From: Auanema rhodensis
Taxonomy: Eukaryota > Nematoda > Chromadorea > Rhabditida > Rhabditidae
Assembly (NCBI GenBank): GCA_964057225.1
Contig: OZ059898.1
Location: 3,658,001-3,722,000, forward strand
Direction: 5' to 3'
Length of the DNA stretch: 64,000 bases
Part shown: positions 12,301 through 24,570 of the stretch, piece by piece
Numbering within the stretch: position 1 is the first letter of the stretch
How the letters are laid out: each line of letters begins with the position of its first letter
Program-made: the position numbers and the translations under genes
Notes under the pieces: generated by a model
Told to the model about the DNA's origin: nothing
Database searches by the model: none
Seen by the model: the letters and a program-made list of their open reading frames with translations, nothing else

Positions 12301-14391
12301 TGCACCGAGATATCAAATGATATAGGTTCACACTTATATCCTCGATTTTCACCCTGAAGAATTAATTTTTTCGTTGAATAACAATGTCCATCGTCTTTGT
12401 CTTGAAAAAAGGAATGTAAAAACATCTACTTTTTGCTAAATTATCTGGAAATTTTTCGGGAAAATTTTTGTCAAAATGTTTTTGGAACCAATTTTGAGTG
12501 TACATGGAAACTCAACATACAGTAATGCATCATTTTTCAAACGATCATAACTAATTTTTGTATTGAGCTTTTCTCAGTGTAGTATAGTGCATTCGATGCG
12601 GATTTTTAAGCTGCGTCGATCTGTGTTATTAGATTTGGGCTAGCTCGAAAATGCACCGAGATATCAACTGATATAGGTTCACACTTATATCCTCGATTTT
12701 CACCCTGAAGAATTAATTTTTTCGTTGAATAACAATGTCCATCGTCTTTGTCTTGGAAAAAGGAATCTAAAAACATCTACTTTTTGTGAAATTATTCGGA
12801 AATTTTTCGGGAAAATTTTTGTCAAAATGTTTTTGGAAGCAATTTTGAGTGTACATGGAAACTCAACATACAGTAATGCATCATTTTTCAAACGATCATA
12901 ACTAATTTTTGTATTGAGCTTTTCTCAGTGTAGTATAGTGCATTCGATGCGGATTTTTAAGCTGCGTCGATCTCTGTTATCAGATTTGCGCTAGCTTGAA
13001 AATACACCGAGATATCAAATGATATAGGTTCACACTTATATCCTCGATTTTCACCCTGAAGAATCAATTTTTTCGTTGAATAACAATGTCCATCGTCTTT
13101 GTCTTGAAAAAAGAAATGTAAAAACATCTACTTTTTGCTAAATTATCTGGAAATTTTTCGGGAAAATTTTTGTCAAAATGTTTTTGGAAGCAATTTTGAG
13201 TGTACATGGAAACTCAACATACAGTAATGCATCATTTTTCAAACGATCATAACTAATTTTTGTATCGAGCTTTTCTCAATATAGTATAGTGCATTCGATG
13301 CGGATTTTTAAGCTGCGTCGATCTCTGTTATCAGATTTGCGCTAGCTTGAAAATGCACCGAGATATCAAATGATATAGGTTCACACTTATATCCTCGATT
13401 TTCACCCTAAAGAATTAATTTTTTCGTTGAATAACAATGTCCATCGTCTTTGTCTTGAAAAAAGGAATGTAAAAACATCTACTTTTTGCTAAATTATCTG
13501 GAAATTTTTCGGGAAAATTTTTGTCAAAATGTTTTTGGAACCAATTTTGAGTGTACATGGAAACTCAACATACAGTAATGCATCATTTTTCAAACGATCA
13601 TAACTAATTTTTGTATTGAGCTTTTCTCAGTGTAGTATAGTGCATTCGATGCGGATTTTTAAGCTGCGTCGATCTCTGTTATCAGATTTGCGCTAGCTTG
13701 AAAATGCACCGAGATATCAAATGATATAGGTTCACACTTATATCCTCGATTTTCACCCTGAAGAATTAATTTTTTCGTTGAATAACAATGTCCATCGTCT
13801 TTGTCTTGAAAAAAGGAATGTAAAAACATCTACTTTTTGCTAAATTATCTGGAAATTTTTCGGGAAAATTTTTGTCAAAATGTTTTTGGAACCAATTTTG
13901 AGTGTACATGGAAACTCAACATAAAGTAATGCATCATTTTTTAAACGATCATAACTAATTTTTGTATTGAGCTTTTCTCAGTGTAGTATAGTGCATTCGA
14001 TGCGGATTTTTAAGCTGCGTCGATCTGTGTTATTAGATTTGGGCTAGCTCGAAAATGCACCGAGATATCAACTGATATAAGTTTACACTTTTATCCTCGA
14101 TTTTCACCCTAAAGAATTAATTTTTTCGTTGAATAACAATGTCCATCGTCTTTGTCTTGAAAAAAGGAATGTAAAAACATCTACTTTTTGCTAAATTATC
14201 TGGAAATTTTTCGGGAAAATTTTTGTCAAAATGTTTTTGGAACCAATTTTGAGTGTACATGGAAACTCAACATACAGTAATGCATCATTTTTTAAACGAT
14301 CATAACTAATTTTTGTATTGAGCTTTTCTCAGTGTAGTATAGTGCATTCGATGCGGATTTTTAAGCTGCGTCGATCTCTGTTATCAGATTT
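6319..14391 (+). repeat. Family A, units 19-41, irregular HOR order
   Basis: These 23 units are all family A but their order is loose. Recurrent members are b units; d units with aactgatataagtttacac and ctaaagaatta (6670, 8074, 10531); e units with gaaaaaagaaatg, ggaagcaatttt and caatatag (7372, 9829, 12988); and units with a c-type left end joined to an a-type body (8776, 9478, 11233, 12637). Several b/c-a pairs recur at 702-bp steps (8425-9828, 11233-12987). The ctctgttatcag end first appears at the end of unit 18 and becomes common here. Unit 12988 is the first with aatacaccg and gaatcaatt, markers of the dimer that follows. Confidence 0.85.
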
Positions 14392-16848
14392 GCGCTAGCT
14401 TGAAAATACACCGAGATATCAAATGATATAGGTTCACACTTATATCCTCGATTTTCACCCTGAAGAATCAATTTTTTCGTTGAATAACAATGTCCATCGT
14501 CTTTGTCTTGAAAAAAGGAATCTAAAAACATCTACTTTTTGCTAAATTATCTGGAAATTTTTCGGGAAAATTTTTGTCAAAATGTTTTTGGAACCAATTT
14601 TGAGTGTACATGGAAACTCAACATACAGTAATGCATCATTTTTCAAACGATCATAACTAATTTTTGTATTGAGCTTTTCTCAGTGTAGTATAGTGCATTC
14701 GATGCGGATTTTTAAGCTGCGTCGATCTCTGTTATCAGATTTGCGCTAGCTTGAAAATGCACCGAGATATCAACTGATATAAGTTTACACTTATATCCTC
14801 GATTTTCACCCTAAACAATTAATTTTTTCGTTGAATAACAATGTCCATCGTCTTTGTCTTGAAAAAAGGAATGTAAAAACATCTACTTTTTGCTAAATTA
14901 TCTGGAAATTTTTCGGGAAAATTTTTGTCAAAATGTTTTTGGAACCAATTTTGAGTGTACATGGAAACTCAACATACAGTAATGCATCATTTTTTAAACG
15001 ATCATAACTAATTTTTGTATTGAGCTTTTCTCAGTGTAGTATAGTGCATTCGATGCGGATTTTTAAGCTGCGTCGATCTCTGTTATCAGATTTGCGCTAG
15101 CTTGAAAATACACCGAGATATCAAATGATATAGGTTCACACTTATATCCTCGATTTTCACCCTGAAGAATCAATTTTTTCGTTGAATAACAATGTCCATC
15201 GTCTTTGTCTTGAAAAAAGGAATCTAAAAACATCTACTTTTTGCTAAATTATCTGGAAATTTTTCGGGAAAATTTTTGTCAAAATGTTTTTGGAACCAAT
15301 TTTGAGTGTACATGGAAACTCAACATACAGTAATGCATCATTTTTCAAACGATCATAACTAATTTTTGTATTGAGCTTTTCTCAGTGTAGTATAGTGCAT
15401 TCGATGCGGATTTTTAAGCTGCGTCGATCTCTGTTATCAGATTTGCGCTAGCTTGAAAATGCACCGAGATATCAACTGATATAAGTTTACACTTATATCC
15501 TCGATTTTCACCCTAAAGAATTAATTTTTTCGTTGAATAACAATGTCCATCGTCTTTGTCTTGAAAAAAGGAATGTAAAAACATCTACTTTTTGCTAAAT
15601 TATCTGGAAATTTTTCGGGAAAATTTTTGTCAAAATGTTTTTGGAACCAATTTTGAGTGTACATGGAAACTCAACATACAGTAATGCATCATTTTTTAAA
15701 CGATCATAACTAATTTTTGTATTGAGCTTTTCTCAGTGTAGTATAGTGCATTCGATGCGGATTTTTAAGCTGCGTCGATCTCTGTTATCAGATTTGCGCT
15801 AGCTTGAAAATACACCGAGATATCAAATGATATAGGTTCACACTTATATCCTCGATTTTCACCCTGAAGAATCAATTTTTTCGTTGAATAACAATGTCCA
15901 TCGTCTTTGTCTTGAAAAAAGGAATCTAAAAACATCTACTTTTTGCTAAATTATCTGGAAATTTTTCGGGAAAATTTTTGTCAAAATGTTTTTGGAACCA
16001 ATTTTGAGTGTACATGGAAACTCAACATACAGTAATGCATCATTTTTCAAACGATCATAACTAATTTTTGTATTGAGCTTTTCTCAGTGTAGTATAGTGC
16101 ATTCGATGCGGATTTTTAAGCTGCGTCGATCTCTGTTATCAGATTTGCGCTAGCTTGAAAATGCACCGAGATATCAACTGATATAAGTTTACACTTATAT
16201 CCTCGATTTTCACCCTAAAGAATTAATTTTTTCGTTGAATAACAATGTCCATCGTCTTTGTCTTGAAAAAAGGAATGTAAAAACATCTACTTTTTGCTAA
16301 ATTATCTGGAAATTTTTCGGGAAAATTTTTGTCAAAATGTTTTTGGAACCAATTTTGAGTGTACATGGAAACTCAACATACAGTAATGCATCATTTTTTA
16401 AACGATCATAACTAATTTTTGTATTGAGCTTTTTTCAGTGTAGTATAGTGCATTCGATGCGGATTTTTAAGCTGCGTCGATCTCTGTTATCAGATTTGCG
16501 CTAGCTTGAAAATACACCGAGATATCAAATGATATAGGTTCACACTTATATCCTCGATTTTCACCCTGAAGAATCAATTTTTTCGTTGAATAACAATGTC
16601 CATCGTCTTTGTCTTGAAAAAAGGAATCTAAAAACATCTACTTTTTGCTAAATTATCTGGAAATTTTTCGGGAAAATTTTTGTCAAAATGTTTTTGGAAC
16701 CAATTTTGAGTGTACATGGAAACTCAACATACAGTAATGCATCATTTTTCAAACGATCATAACTAATTTTTGTATTGAGCTTTTCTCAGTGTAGTATAGT
16801 GCATTCGATGCGGATTTTTAAGCTGCGTCGATCTCTGTTATCAGATTT
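14392..16848 (+). repeat. Dimer HOR (702 bp), subtypes f and g alternating
   Basis: Units 42-48 read f-g-f-g-f-g-f. Subtype f has aaaatacaccg, aaatgatatagg, gaatcaatt, aatctaaa and ttttcaaacg. Subtype g has aactgatataagtttacac, ctaaagaatta (ctaaacaatta in the first copy, at 14743), aatgtaaa and ttttttaaacg. The dimers are nearly identical to one another, which points to recent expansion. The last g copy (16147) has ttttttcagtg where the others have tttctcagtg, and this marker reappears in later duplicated segments. Confidence 0.9.
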
Positions 16849-17901
16849 GCGCTAGCTTGAAAATGCACCGAGATATCAACTGATATAGGTTCACACTTAT
16901 ATCCTCGATTTTCACCCTGAAGAATTAATTTTTTCGTTGAATAACAATGTCCATCGTCTTTGTCTTGAAAAAAGGAATGTAAAAACATCTACTTTTTGCT
17001 AAATTATCTGGAAATTTTTCGGGAAAATTTTTGTCAAAATGTTTTTGGAACTAATTTTGAGTGTACATGGAAACTCAACATACAGTAATGCATCATTTTT
17101 CAAACGATCATAACTAATTTTTGTATTGAGCTTTTCTCAATGTAATATAGTGCATTCGATGCGGATTTTTAAGCTGCGTCGATCTGTGTTATTAGATTTG
17201 CGCTAGCTCGAAAATGCACCGAGATATCAACTGATATATGTTCACACTTATATCCTCGATTTTCACCCTGAAGAATTAATTTTTTCGTTGAATAACAATG
17301 TCCATCGTCTTTGTCTTGAAAAAAGGAATCTAAAAACATCTACTTTTTGCTAAATTATCTGGAAATTTTTCGGGAAAATTTTTGTCAAAATGTTTTTGGA
17401 AGCAATGTTGAGTGTACATGGAAACTCAACATACACTAATGCATCATTTTTCAAACGATCATAACTAGTTTTTGTATTAAGCGTTTTTCAATGTAGTAGA
17501 GTGCATTCGATGCGGATTTTTAAGCTGCGTCGATCTTTGTTATCAGATTTGCGCTAGCTTGAAAATGCACCGAGATATCAACTGATATAGGTTCACACTT
17601 ATATCCTCGATTTTCACCCTGAAGAATTAATTTTTTCGTTGAATAACAATGTCCATCGTCTTTGTCTTGAAAAAAGGAATCTAAAAACATCTACTTTTTG
17701 CTAAATTATCTGGAAATTTTTCGGGAAAATTTTTGTCAAAATGTTTTTGGAAGCAATGTTGAGTGTACATGGAAACTCAACATACACTAATGCATCATTT
17801 TTCAAACGATCATAACTAGTTTTTGTATTAAGCGTTTTTCAATGTAGTATAGTGCATTCGATGCGGATTTTTAAGCTGCGTCGATCTCTGTTATCAGATT
17901 T
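16849..17901 (+). repeat. Intermediate units h, i, i'
   Basis: Unit 49 (h) is family A with ggaactaatttt and tctcaatgtaatatag. Unit 50 (i) and unit 51 (i') keep family A features on the left (caatgtcc, tgtcttg, cgggaaaa) but carry family B features on the right: aagcaatgttg, cactaatg and aagcgtttttcaatg. Unit 50 also has gatatatgttc and gtagtagag. They look like A/B recombinants or an intermediate lineage. Confidence 0.85.
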
Positions 17902-20007
17902 GCGCTAGCTTGAAAATGCACCGAGATATCAACTGATATAAGTTTACACTTATATCCTCGATTTTCACCCTAAAGAATTAATTTTTTCGTTGAATAACAA
18001 TGTCCATCGTCTTTGTCTTGAAAAAAGGAATGTAAAAACATCTACTTTTTGCTAAATTATCTGGAAATTTTTCGGGAAAATTTTTGTCAAAATGTTTTTG
18101 GAACCAATTTTGAGTGTACATGGAAACTCAACATACAGTAATGCATCATTTTTTAAACGATCATAACTAATTTTTGTATTGAGCTTTTCTCAGTGTAGTA
18201 TAGTGCATTCGATGCGGATTTTTAAGCTGCGTCGATCTCTGTTATCAGATTTGCGCTAGCTTGAAAATACACCGAGATATCAAATGATATAGGTTCACAC
18301 TTATATCCTCGATTTTCACCCTGAAGAATCAATTTTTTCGTTGAATAACAATGTCCATCGTCTTTGTCTTGAAAAAAGGAATCTAAAAACATCTACTTTT
18401 TGCTAAATTATCTGGAAATTTTTCGGGAAAATTTTTGTCAAAATGTTTTTGGAACCAATTTTGAGTGTACATGGAAACTCAACATACAGTAATGCATCAT
18501 TTTTCAAACGATCATAACTAATTTTTGTATTGAGCTTTTCTCAGTGTAGTATAGTGCATTCGATGCGGATTTTTAAGCTGCGTCGATCTCTGTTATCAGA
18601 TTTGCGCTAGCTTGAAAATGCACCGAGATATCAACTGATATAAGTTTACACTTATATCCTCGATTTTCACCCTAAAGAATTAATTTTTTCGTTGAATAAC
18701 AATGTCCATCGTCTTTGTCTTGAAAAAAGGAATGTAAAAACATCTACTTTTTGCTAAATTATCTGGAAATTTTTCGGGAAAATTTTTGTCAAAATGTTTT
18801 TGGAACCAATTTTGAGTGTACATGGAAACTCAACATACAGTAATGCATCATTTTTTAAACGATCATAACTAATTTTTGTATTGAGCTTTTTTCAGTGTAG
18901 TATAGTGCATTCGATGCGGATTTTTAAGCTGCGTCGATCTCTGTTATCAGATTTGCGCTAGCTTGAAAATACACCGAGATATCAAATGATATAGGTTCAC
19001 ACTTATATCCTCGATTTTCACCCTGAAGAATCAATTTTTTCGTTGAATAACAATGTCCATCGTCTTTGTCTTGAAAAAAGGAATCTAAAAACATCTACTT
19101 TTTGCTAAATTATCTGGAAATTTTTCGGGAAAATTTTTGTCAAAATGTTTTTGGAACCAATTTTGAGTGTACATGGAAACTCAACATACAGTAATGCATC
19201 ATTTTTCAAACGATCATAACTAATTTTTGTATTGAGCTTTTCTCAGTGTAGTATAGTGCATTCGATGCGGATTTTTAAGCTGCGTCGATCTCTGTTATCA
19301 GATTTGCGCTAGCTTGAAAATGCACCGAGATATCAACTGATATAGGTTCACACTTATATCCTCGATTTTCACCCTGAAGAATTAATTTTTTCGTTGAATA
19401 ACAATGTCCATCGTCTTTGTCTTGAAAAAAGGAATGTAAAAACATCTACTTTTTGCTAAATTATCTGGAAATTTTTCGGGAAAATTTTTGTCAAAATGTT
19501 TTTGGAACTAATTTTGAGTGTACATGGAAACTCAACATACAGTAATGCATCATTTTTCAAACGATCATAACTAATTTTTGTATTGAGCTTTTCTCAATGT
19601 AATATAGTGCATTCGATGCGGATTTTTAAGCTGCGTCGATCTGTGTTATTAGATTTGCGCTAGCTCGAAAATGCACCGAGATATCAACTGATATATGTTC
19701 ACACTTATATCCTCGATTTTCACCCTGAAGAATTAATTTTTTCGTTGAATAACAATGTCCATCGTCTTTGTCTTGAAAAAAGGAATCTAAAAACATCTAC
19801 TTTTTGCTAAATTATCTGGAAATTTTTCGGGAAAATTTTTGTCAAAATGTTTTTGGAAGCAATGTTGAGTGTACATGGAAACTCAACATACACTAATGCA
19901 TCATTTTTCAAACGATCATAACTAGTTTTTGTATTAAGCGTTTTTCAATGTAGTAGAGTGCATTCGATGCGGATTTTTAAGCTGCGTCGATCTTTGTTAT
20001 CAGATTT
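17902..20007 (+). repeat. Second f/g dimer block followed by h and i
   Basis: Units 52-57 read g-f-g-f-h-i. The last four (18604-20007) repeat the order of units 47-50 (16147-17550), 2457 bp upstream, including the ttttttcagtg marker in the g unit, the ggaactaatttt and gtaatatag of h and the gatatatgttc of i. This shows a duplication of at least four units at seven-unit spacing. Confidence 0.87.
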
Positions 20008-20173
20008 GCGCTAGCTTAAAAATGCACCGAGATATCAACTGCTATAAGTTCACACTTATATCCTCGATTTTCACCCTGAAGAAATAATTTTTTCGTTGAA
20101 TAACATTGTCCATCGTCTTTGCCTTGAAAAAAGGAATTTAAAAACATCTACTTTTTGCTAAATTATTTTGAAA

Positions 20174-20185
20174 TTTTTCGAAAAA
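20174..20185. other. Perfect 12-bp palindrome TTTTTCGAAAAA (family B example)
   Basis: Family B units carry this perfect palindrome at offset 167-178. Family A units have CGGG here, giving a gapped dyad instead: AAATTTT and AAAATTT around TCGGG (offset about 164-182). Inverted symmetry is therefore kept in both families by different bases. Units 59-60 and 78-79 (ttagaaaaaat) lose the central CG. Confidence 0.8.
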
Positions 20186-20212
20186 ATTTTTGTCAAAATG
20201 TTTTTGGAAGCA

Positions 20213-20240
20213 ATGTTGAGTGTACATGGAAACTCAACAT
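20213..20240. other. Hairpin/cruciform segment, 9-bp perfect stem (family B example)
   Basis: ATGTTGAGT and ACTCAACAT are perfect inverted copies separated by the 10-nt loop GTACATGGAA. The segment lies at offset 206-233 of every unit. The 3' arm and loop hold in nearly all units, while the 5' arm changes by family: 9 pairs with aatgttgag (B), 8 with cattgttgag (B), and 6 uninterrupted pairs with aattttgag (A). The loop also contains the short palindrome GTAC. Whether it extrudes in vivo or acts in transcripts is unknown. Confidence 0.85.
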
Positions 20241-22464
20241 ACCCTAATGCATCATTTTTCAAACGATCATAACTAATTTTTGTTTCAAGCGTTTCTCAAT
20301 GTAGTATAGTGCATTCGATGCGGATTGTTAAGCTGCGTCGATCTGTGTGATCAGATTTGCGCTAGCTTAAAAATGCACCGAGATATCAACTGATATAAGT
20401 TTACACTTATATCCTCGATTTTCACCCTAAAGAATTAATTTTTTCGTTGAATAACATTGTCTATCGTCTTTGCCTTGAAAAATGGAATCTAAAAACATTT
20501 ACTTTTTGCTAAATTTATTTGAAATTTTTAGAAAAAATTTTTGTCAAAATGTTTTTGGAAGCAATGTTGAGTGTACATGGAAACTCAACATACCCTAATG
20601 CATCATTTTTCAAACGATCATAACTAATTTTTGTTTCAAGCGTTTCTCAATGTAGTATAGTGCATTCGATGCGGATTTTTAAGCTGCGTCGATCTGTGTT
20701 ATCAGATTTGCGCTAGCTTAAAAATGCACCGAGATATCAACTGATATAAGTTTACACTTATATCCTCGATTTTCACCCTAAAGAATTAATTTTTTCGTTG
20801 AATAACATTGTCTATCGTCTTTGCCTTGAAAAATGGAATCTAAAAACATTTACTTTTTGCTAAATTTATTTGAAATTTTTAGAAAAAATTTTTGTCAAAA
20901 TGTTTTTGGAAGCAATGTTGAGTGTACATGGAAACTCAACATACACTAATGCATCATTTTTCAAACGATCATAACTAATTTTTGTATTAAGCGTTTCTCA
21001 ATGTAGTATAGTGCATTCGATGCGGATTTTTAAGCTGCGTCGATCTGTGTGATCAGATTTGCGCTAGCTTAAAAATGCACCGAGATATCAACTGATATAA
21101 GTTCACACTTATATCCTCGATTTTCACCCTAAAGAATTAATTTTTTCGTTGAATAACATTGTCTATCGTCTTTGCCTTGAAAAATGGAATCTAAAAACAT
21201 CTACTTTTTGCTAAATTTATTTGAAATTTTTCGAAAAAATTTTTGTCAAAATGTTTTTGGAAGCAATGTTGAGTGTACATGGAAACTCAACATACACTAA
21301 TGCATCATTTTTCAAACGATCATAACTAATTTTTGTATCAAGCGTTTCTCAATGTAGTATAGTGCATTCGATGCGGATTTTTAAGCTGCGTCGATCTGTG
21401 TGTTCAGATTTGCGCTAGCTTAAAAATGCACCGAGATATCAACTGATATAAGTTCACACTTATATCCTCGATTTTCACCCTAAAGAATTAATTTTTTCGT
21501 TGAATAACATTGTCTATCGTCTTTGCCTTGAAAAATGGAATCTAAAAACATCTACTTTTTGCTAAATTATTTTGAAATTTTTCGAAAAAATTTTTGTCAA
21601 AATGTTTTTGGAAGCAATGTTGAGTGTACATGGAAACTCAACATACACTAATGCATCATTTTTCAAACGATCATAACTAATTTTTGTATCAAGCGTTTCT
21701 CAATGTAGTATAGTGCATTCGATGCGGATTTTTAAGCTGCGTCGATCTGTGTGTTCAGATTTGCGCTAGCTTAAAAATGCACCGAGATATCAACTGATAT
21801 AAGTTCACACTTATATCCTCGATTTTCACCCTGAAGGAATAATTTTTTCGTTGAATAACATTGTCCATTGTCTTTGCCTTGAAAAAAAAAATCTAAAAAC
21901 ATCTACTTTTTGCTAAATTATTTTGAAATTTTTCGAAAAAATTTTTGTCAAAATGTTTTTGGAAGCAATGTTGAGTGTACATGGAAACTCAACATACACT
22001 AATGCATCATTTTTCAAACGATCATAACTAATTTTTGTATTAAGCGTTTCTCAATGTAGTATAGTGCATTCGATGCGGATTTTTAAGCTGCGTCGATCTG
22101 TGTGTTCAGATTTGCGCTAGCTTAAAAATGCACCGAGATATCAACTGATATAAGTTCACACTTATATCCTCGATTTTCACCCTGAAGGAATAATTTTTTC
22201 GTTGAATAACATTGTCCATCGTCTTTGCCTTGAAAAAAAGAATCTAAAAACATCTACTTTTTGCTAAATTATTTTGAAATTTTTCGAAAAAATTTTTGTC
22301 AAAATGTTTTTGGAAGCAATGTTGAGTGTACATGGAAACTCAACATACACTAATGCATCATTTTTCAAACGATCATAACTAATTTTTGTATCAAGCGTTT
22401 CTCAATGTAGTATAGTGCATTCGATGCGGATTTTTAAGCTGCGTCGATCTGTGTGTTCAGATTT

Positions 22465-24570
22465 GCGCTAGCTTAAAAATGCACCGAGATATCAACTGAT
22501 ATAAGTTTACACTTATATCCTCGATTTTCACCCTAAAGAATTAATTTTTTCGTTGAATAACAATGTCCATCGTCTTTGTCTTGAAAAAAGGAATGTAAAA
22601 ACATCTACTTTTTGCTAAATTATCTGGAAATTTTTCGGGAAAATTTTTGTCAAAATGTTTTTGGAACCAATTTTGAGTGTACATGGAAACTCAACATACA
22701 GTAATGCATCATTTTTTAAACGATCATAACTAATTTTTGTATTGAGCTTTTTTCAGTGTAGTATAGTGCATTCGATGCGGATTTTTAAGCTGCGTCGATC
22801 TCTGTTATCAGATTTGCGCTAGCTTGAAAATACACCGAGATATCAAATGATATAGGTTCACACTTATATCCTCGATTTTCACCCTGAAGAATCAATTTTT
22901 TCGTTGAATAACAATGTCCATCGTCTTTGTCTTGAAAAAAGGAATCTAAAAACATCTACTTTTTGCTAAATTATCTGGAAATTTTTCGGGAAAATTTTTG
23001 TCAAAATGTTTTTGGAACCAATTTTGAGTGTACATGGAAACTCAACATACAGTAATGCATCATTTTTCAAACGATCATAACTAATTTTTGTATTGAGCTT
23101 TTCTCAGTGTAGTATAGTGCATTCGATGCGGATTTTTAAGCTGCGTCGATCTGTGTTATCAGATTTGCGCTAGCTTGAAAATGCACCGAGATATCAAATG
23201 ATATAGGTTCACACTTATATCCTCGATTTTCACCCTGAAGAATTAATTTTTTCGTTGAATAACAATGTCCATCGTCTTTGTCTTGAAAAAAGGAATGTAA
23301 AAACATCTACTTTTTGCTAAATTATCTGGAAATTTTTCGGGAAAATTTTTGTCAAAATGTTTTTGGAACCAATTTTGAGTGTACATGGAAACTCAACATA
23401 CAGTAATGCATCATTTTTCAAACGATCATAACTAATTTTTGTATTGAGCTTTTCTCAGTGTAGTATAGTGCATTCGATGCGGATTTTTAAGCTGCGTCGA
23501 TCTGTGTTATTAGATTTGGGCTAGCTCGAAAATGCACCGAGATATCAACTGATATAGGTTCACACTTATATCCTCGATTTTCACCCTGAAGAATTAATTT
23601 TTTCGTTGAATAACAATGTCCATCGTCTTTGTCTTGAAAAAAGGAATGTAAAAACATCTACTTTTTGCTAAATTATCTGGAAATTTTTCGGGAAAATTTT
23701 TGTCAAAATGTTTTTGGAACCAATTTTGAGTGTACATGGAAACTCAACATACAGTAATGCATCATTTTTCAAACGATCATAACTAATTTTTGTATTGAGC
23801 TTTTCTCAGTGTAGTATAGTGCATTCGATGCGGATTTTTAAGCTGCGTCGATCTGTGTTATTAGATTTGGGCTAGCTCGAAAATGCACCGAGATATCAAC
23901 TGATATAGGTTCACACTTATATCCTCGATTTTCACCCTGAAGAATTAATTTTTTCGTTGAATAACAATGTCCATCGTCTTTGTCTTGAAAAAAGGAATGT
24001 AAAAACATCTACTTTTTGCTAAATTATCTGGAAATTTTTCGGGAAAATTTTTGTCAAAATGTTTTTGGAACCAATTTTGAGTGTACATGGAAACTCAACA
24101 TACACTAATGCATCATTTTTCAAACGATCATAACTAATTTTTGTATCAAGCGTTTCTCAATGTAGTATAGTGCATTCGATGCGGATTTTTAAGCTGCGTC
24201 GATCTGTGTGTTCAGATTTGCGCTAGCTTAAAAATGCACCGAGATATCAAATGATATAGGTTCACACTTATATCCTCGATTTTCACCCTGAAGAATTAAT
24301 TTTTTCGTTGAATAACAATGTCCATCGTCTTTGTCTTGAAAAAAGGAATCTAAAAACATCTACTTTTTGCTAAATTATTTTGAAATTTTTCGAAAAAATT
24401 TTTGTCAAAATGTTTTTGGAAGCAATGTTGAGTGTACATGGAAACTCAACATACACTAATGCATCATTTTTCAAACGATCATAACTAATTTTTGTATCAA
24501 GCGTTTCTCAATGTAGTATAGTGCATTCGATGCGGATTTTTAAGCTGCGTCGATCTGTGTGTTCAGATTT
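22465..24570 (+). repeat. Family A patch with chimeric edge units (units 65-70)
   Basis: Unit 65 starts with gcttaaaaatg like family B but continues as dimer subtype g. Units 66-68 are f, b and c-like family A units. Unit 69 (23869) is family A up to ggaaccaatttt and family B from cactaatg onward, ending gtgtgttcag. Unit 70 (24220) has a B start, an A middle (aaatgatatagg, caatgtcc, tgtcttg) and a B right half. The patch splits what would otherwise be a simple tandem duplication of the flanking segment. Confidence 0.88.

Larger units (their letters stand above)
18604..22464 (+). repeat. Left copy of an 11-unit (3861-bp) segmental duplication
   Basis: Units 54-64 recur as units 73-83 at 25273-29133, offset 6669 bp (19 units). 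The order g, f, h, i, then seven divergent family B units is the same. Rare changes match at exact spacing: aactgctataag in 20008 and 26677, ggattgttaag at their ends, and ttagaaaaaat in units 59-60 and 78-79. By eye the copies differ at only a handful of positions. Unequal exchange between sister or homologous arrays is the likely mechanism. Confidence 0.92.
20008..22464 (+). repeat. Divergent family B block, units 58-64
   Basis: These seven units are the most divergent group in the left half. They share gcttaaaaatg, cattgtc, tgccttg and aagcgtttctcaatg with main family B but have many private changes: accctaatg (20008, 20359), tgtttcaagcg, aacattgtctatcg with gaaaaatgg (20359-21762), ctaaatttatttg, ttagaaaaaat (20359, 20710), gaaaaaaaaaatc (21763), and gtgtgatcag or gtgtgttcag unit ends. 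Neighbouring units here differ more from each other than units do elsewhere in the array, consistent with an older or less homogenised stretch. Confidence 0.9.

Noticed and set aside
21882-21891. Long A run (gaaaaaaaaaatc) as a poly(A) insertion
   Set aside because: It replaces gaaaaaagg/gaaaaatgg without changing unit length, so it is substitution and not a retroposed tail.
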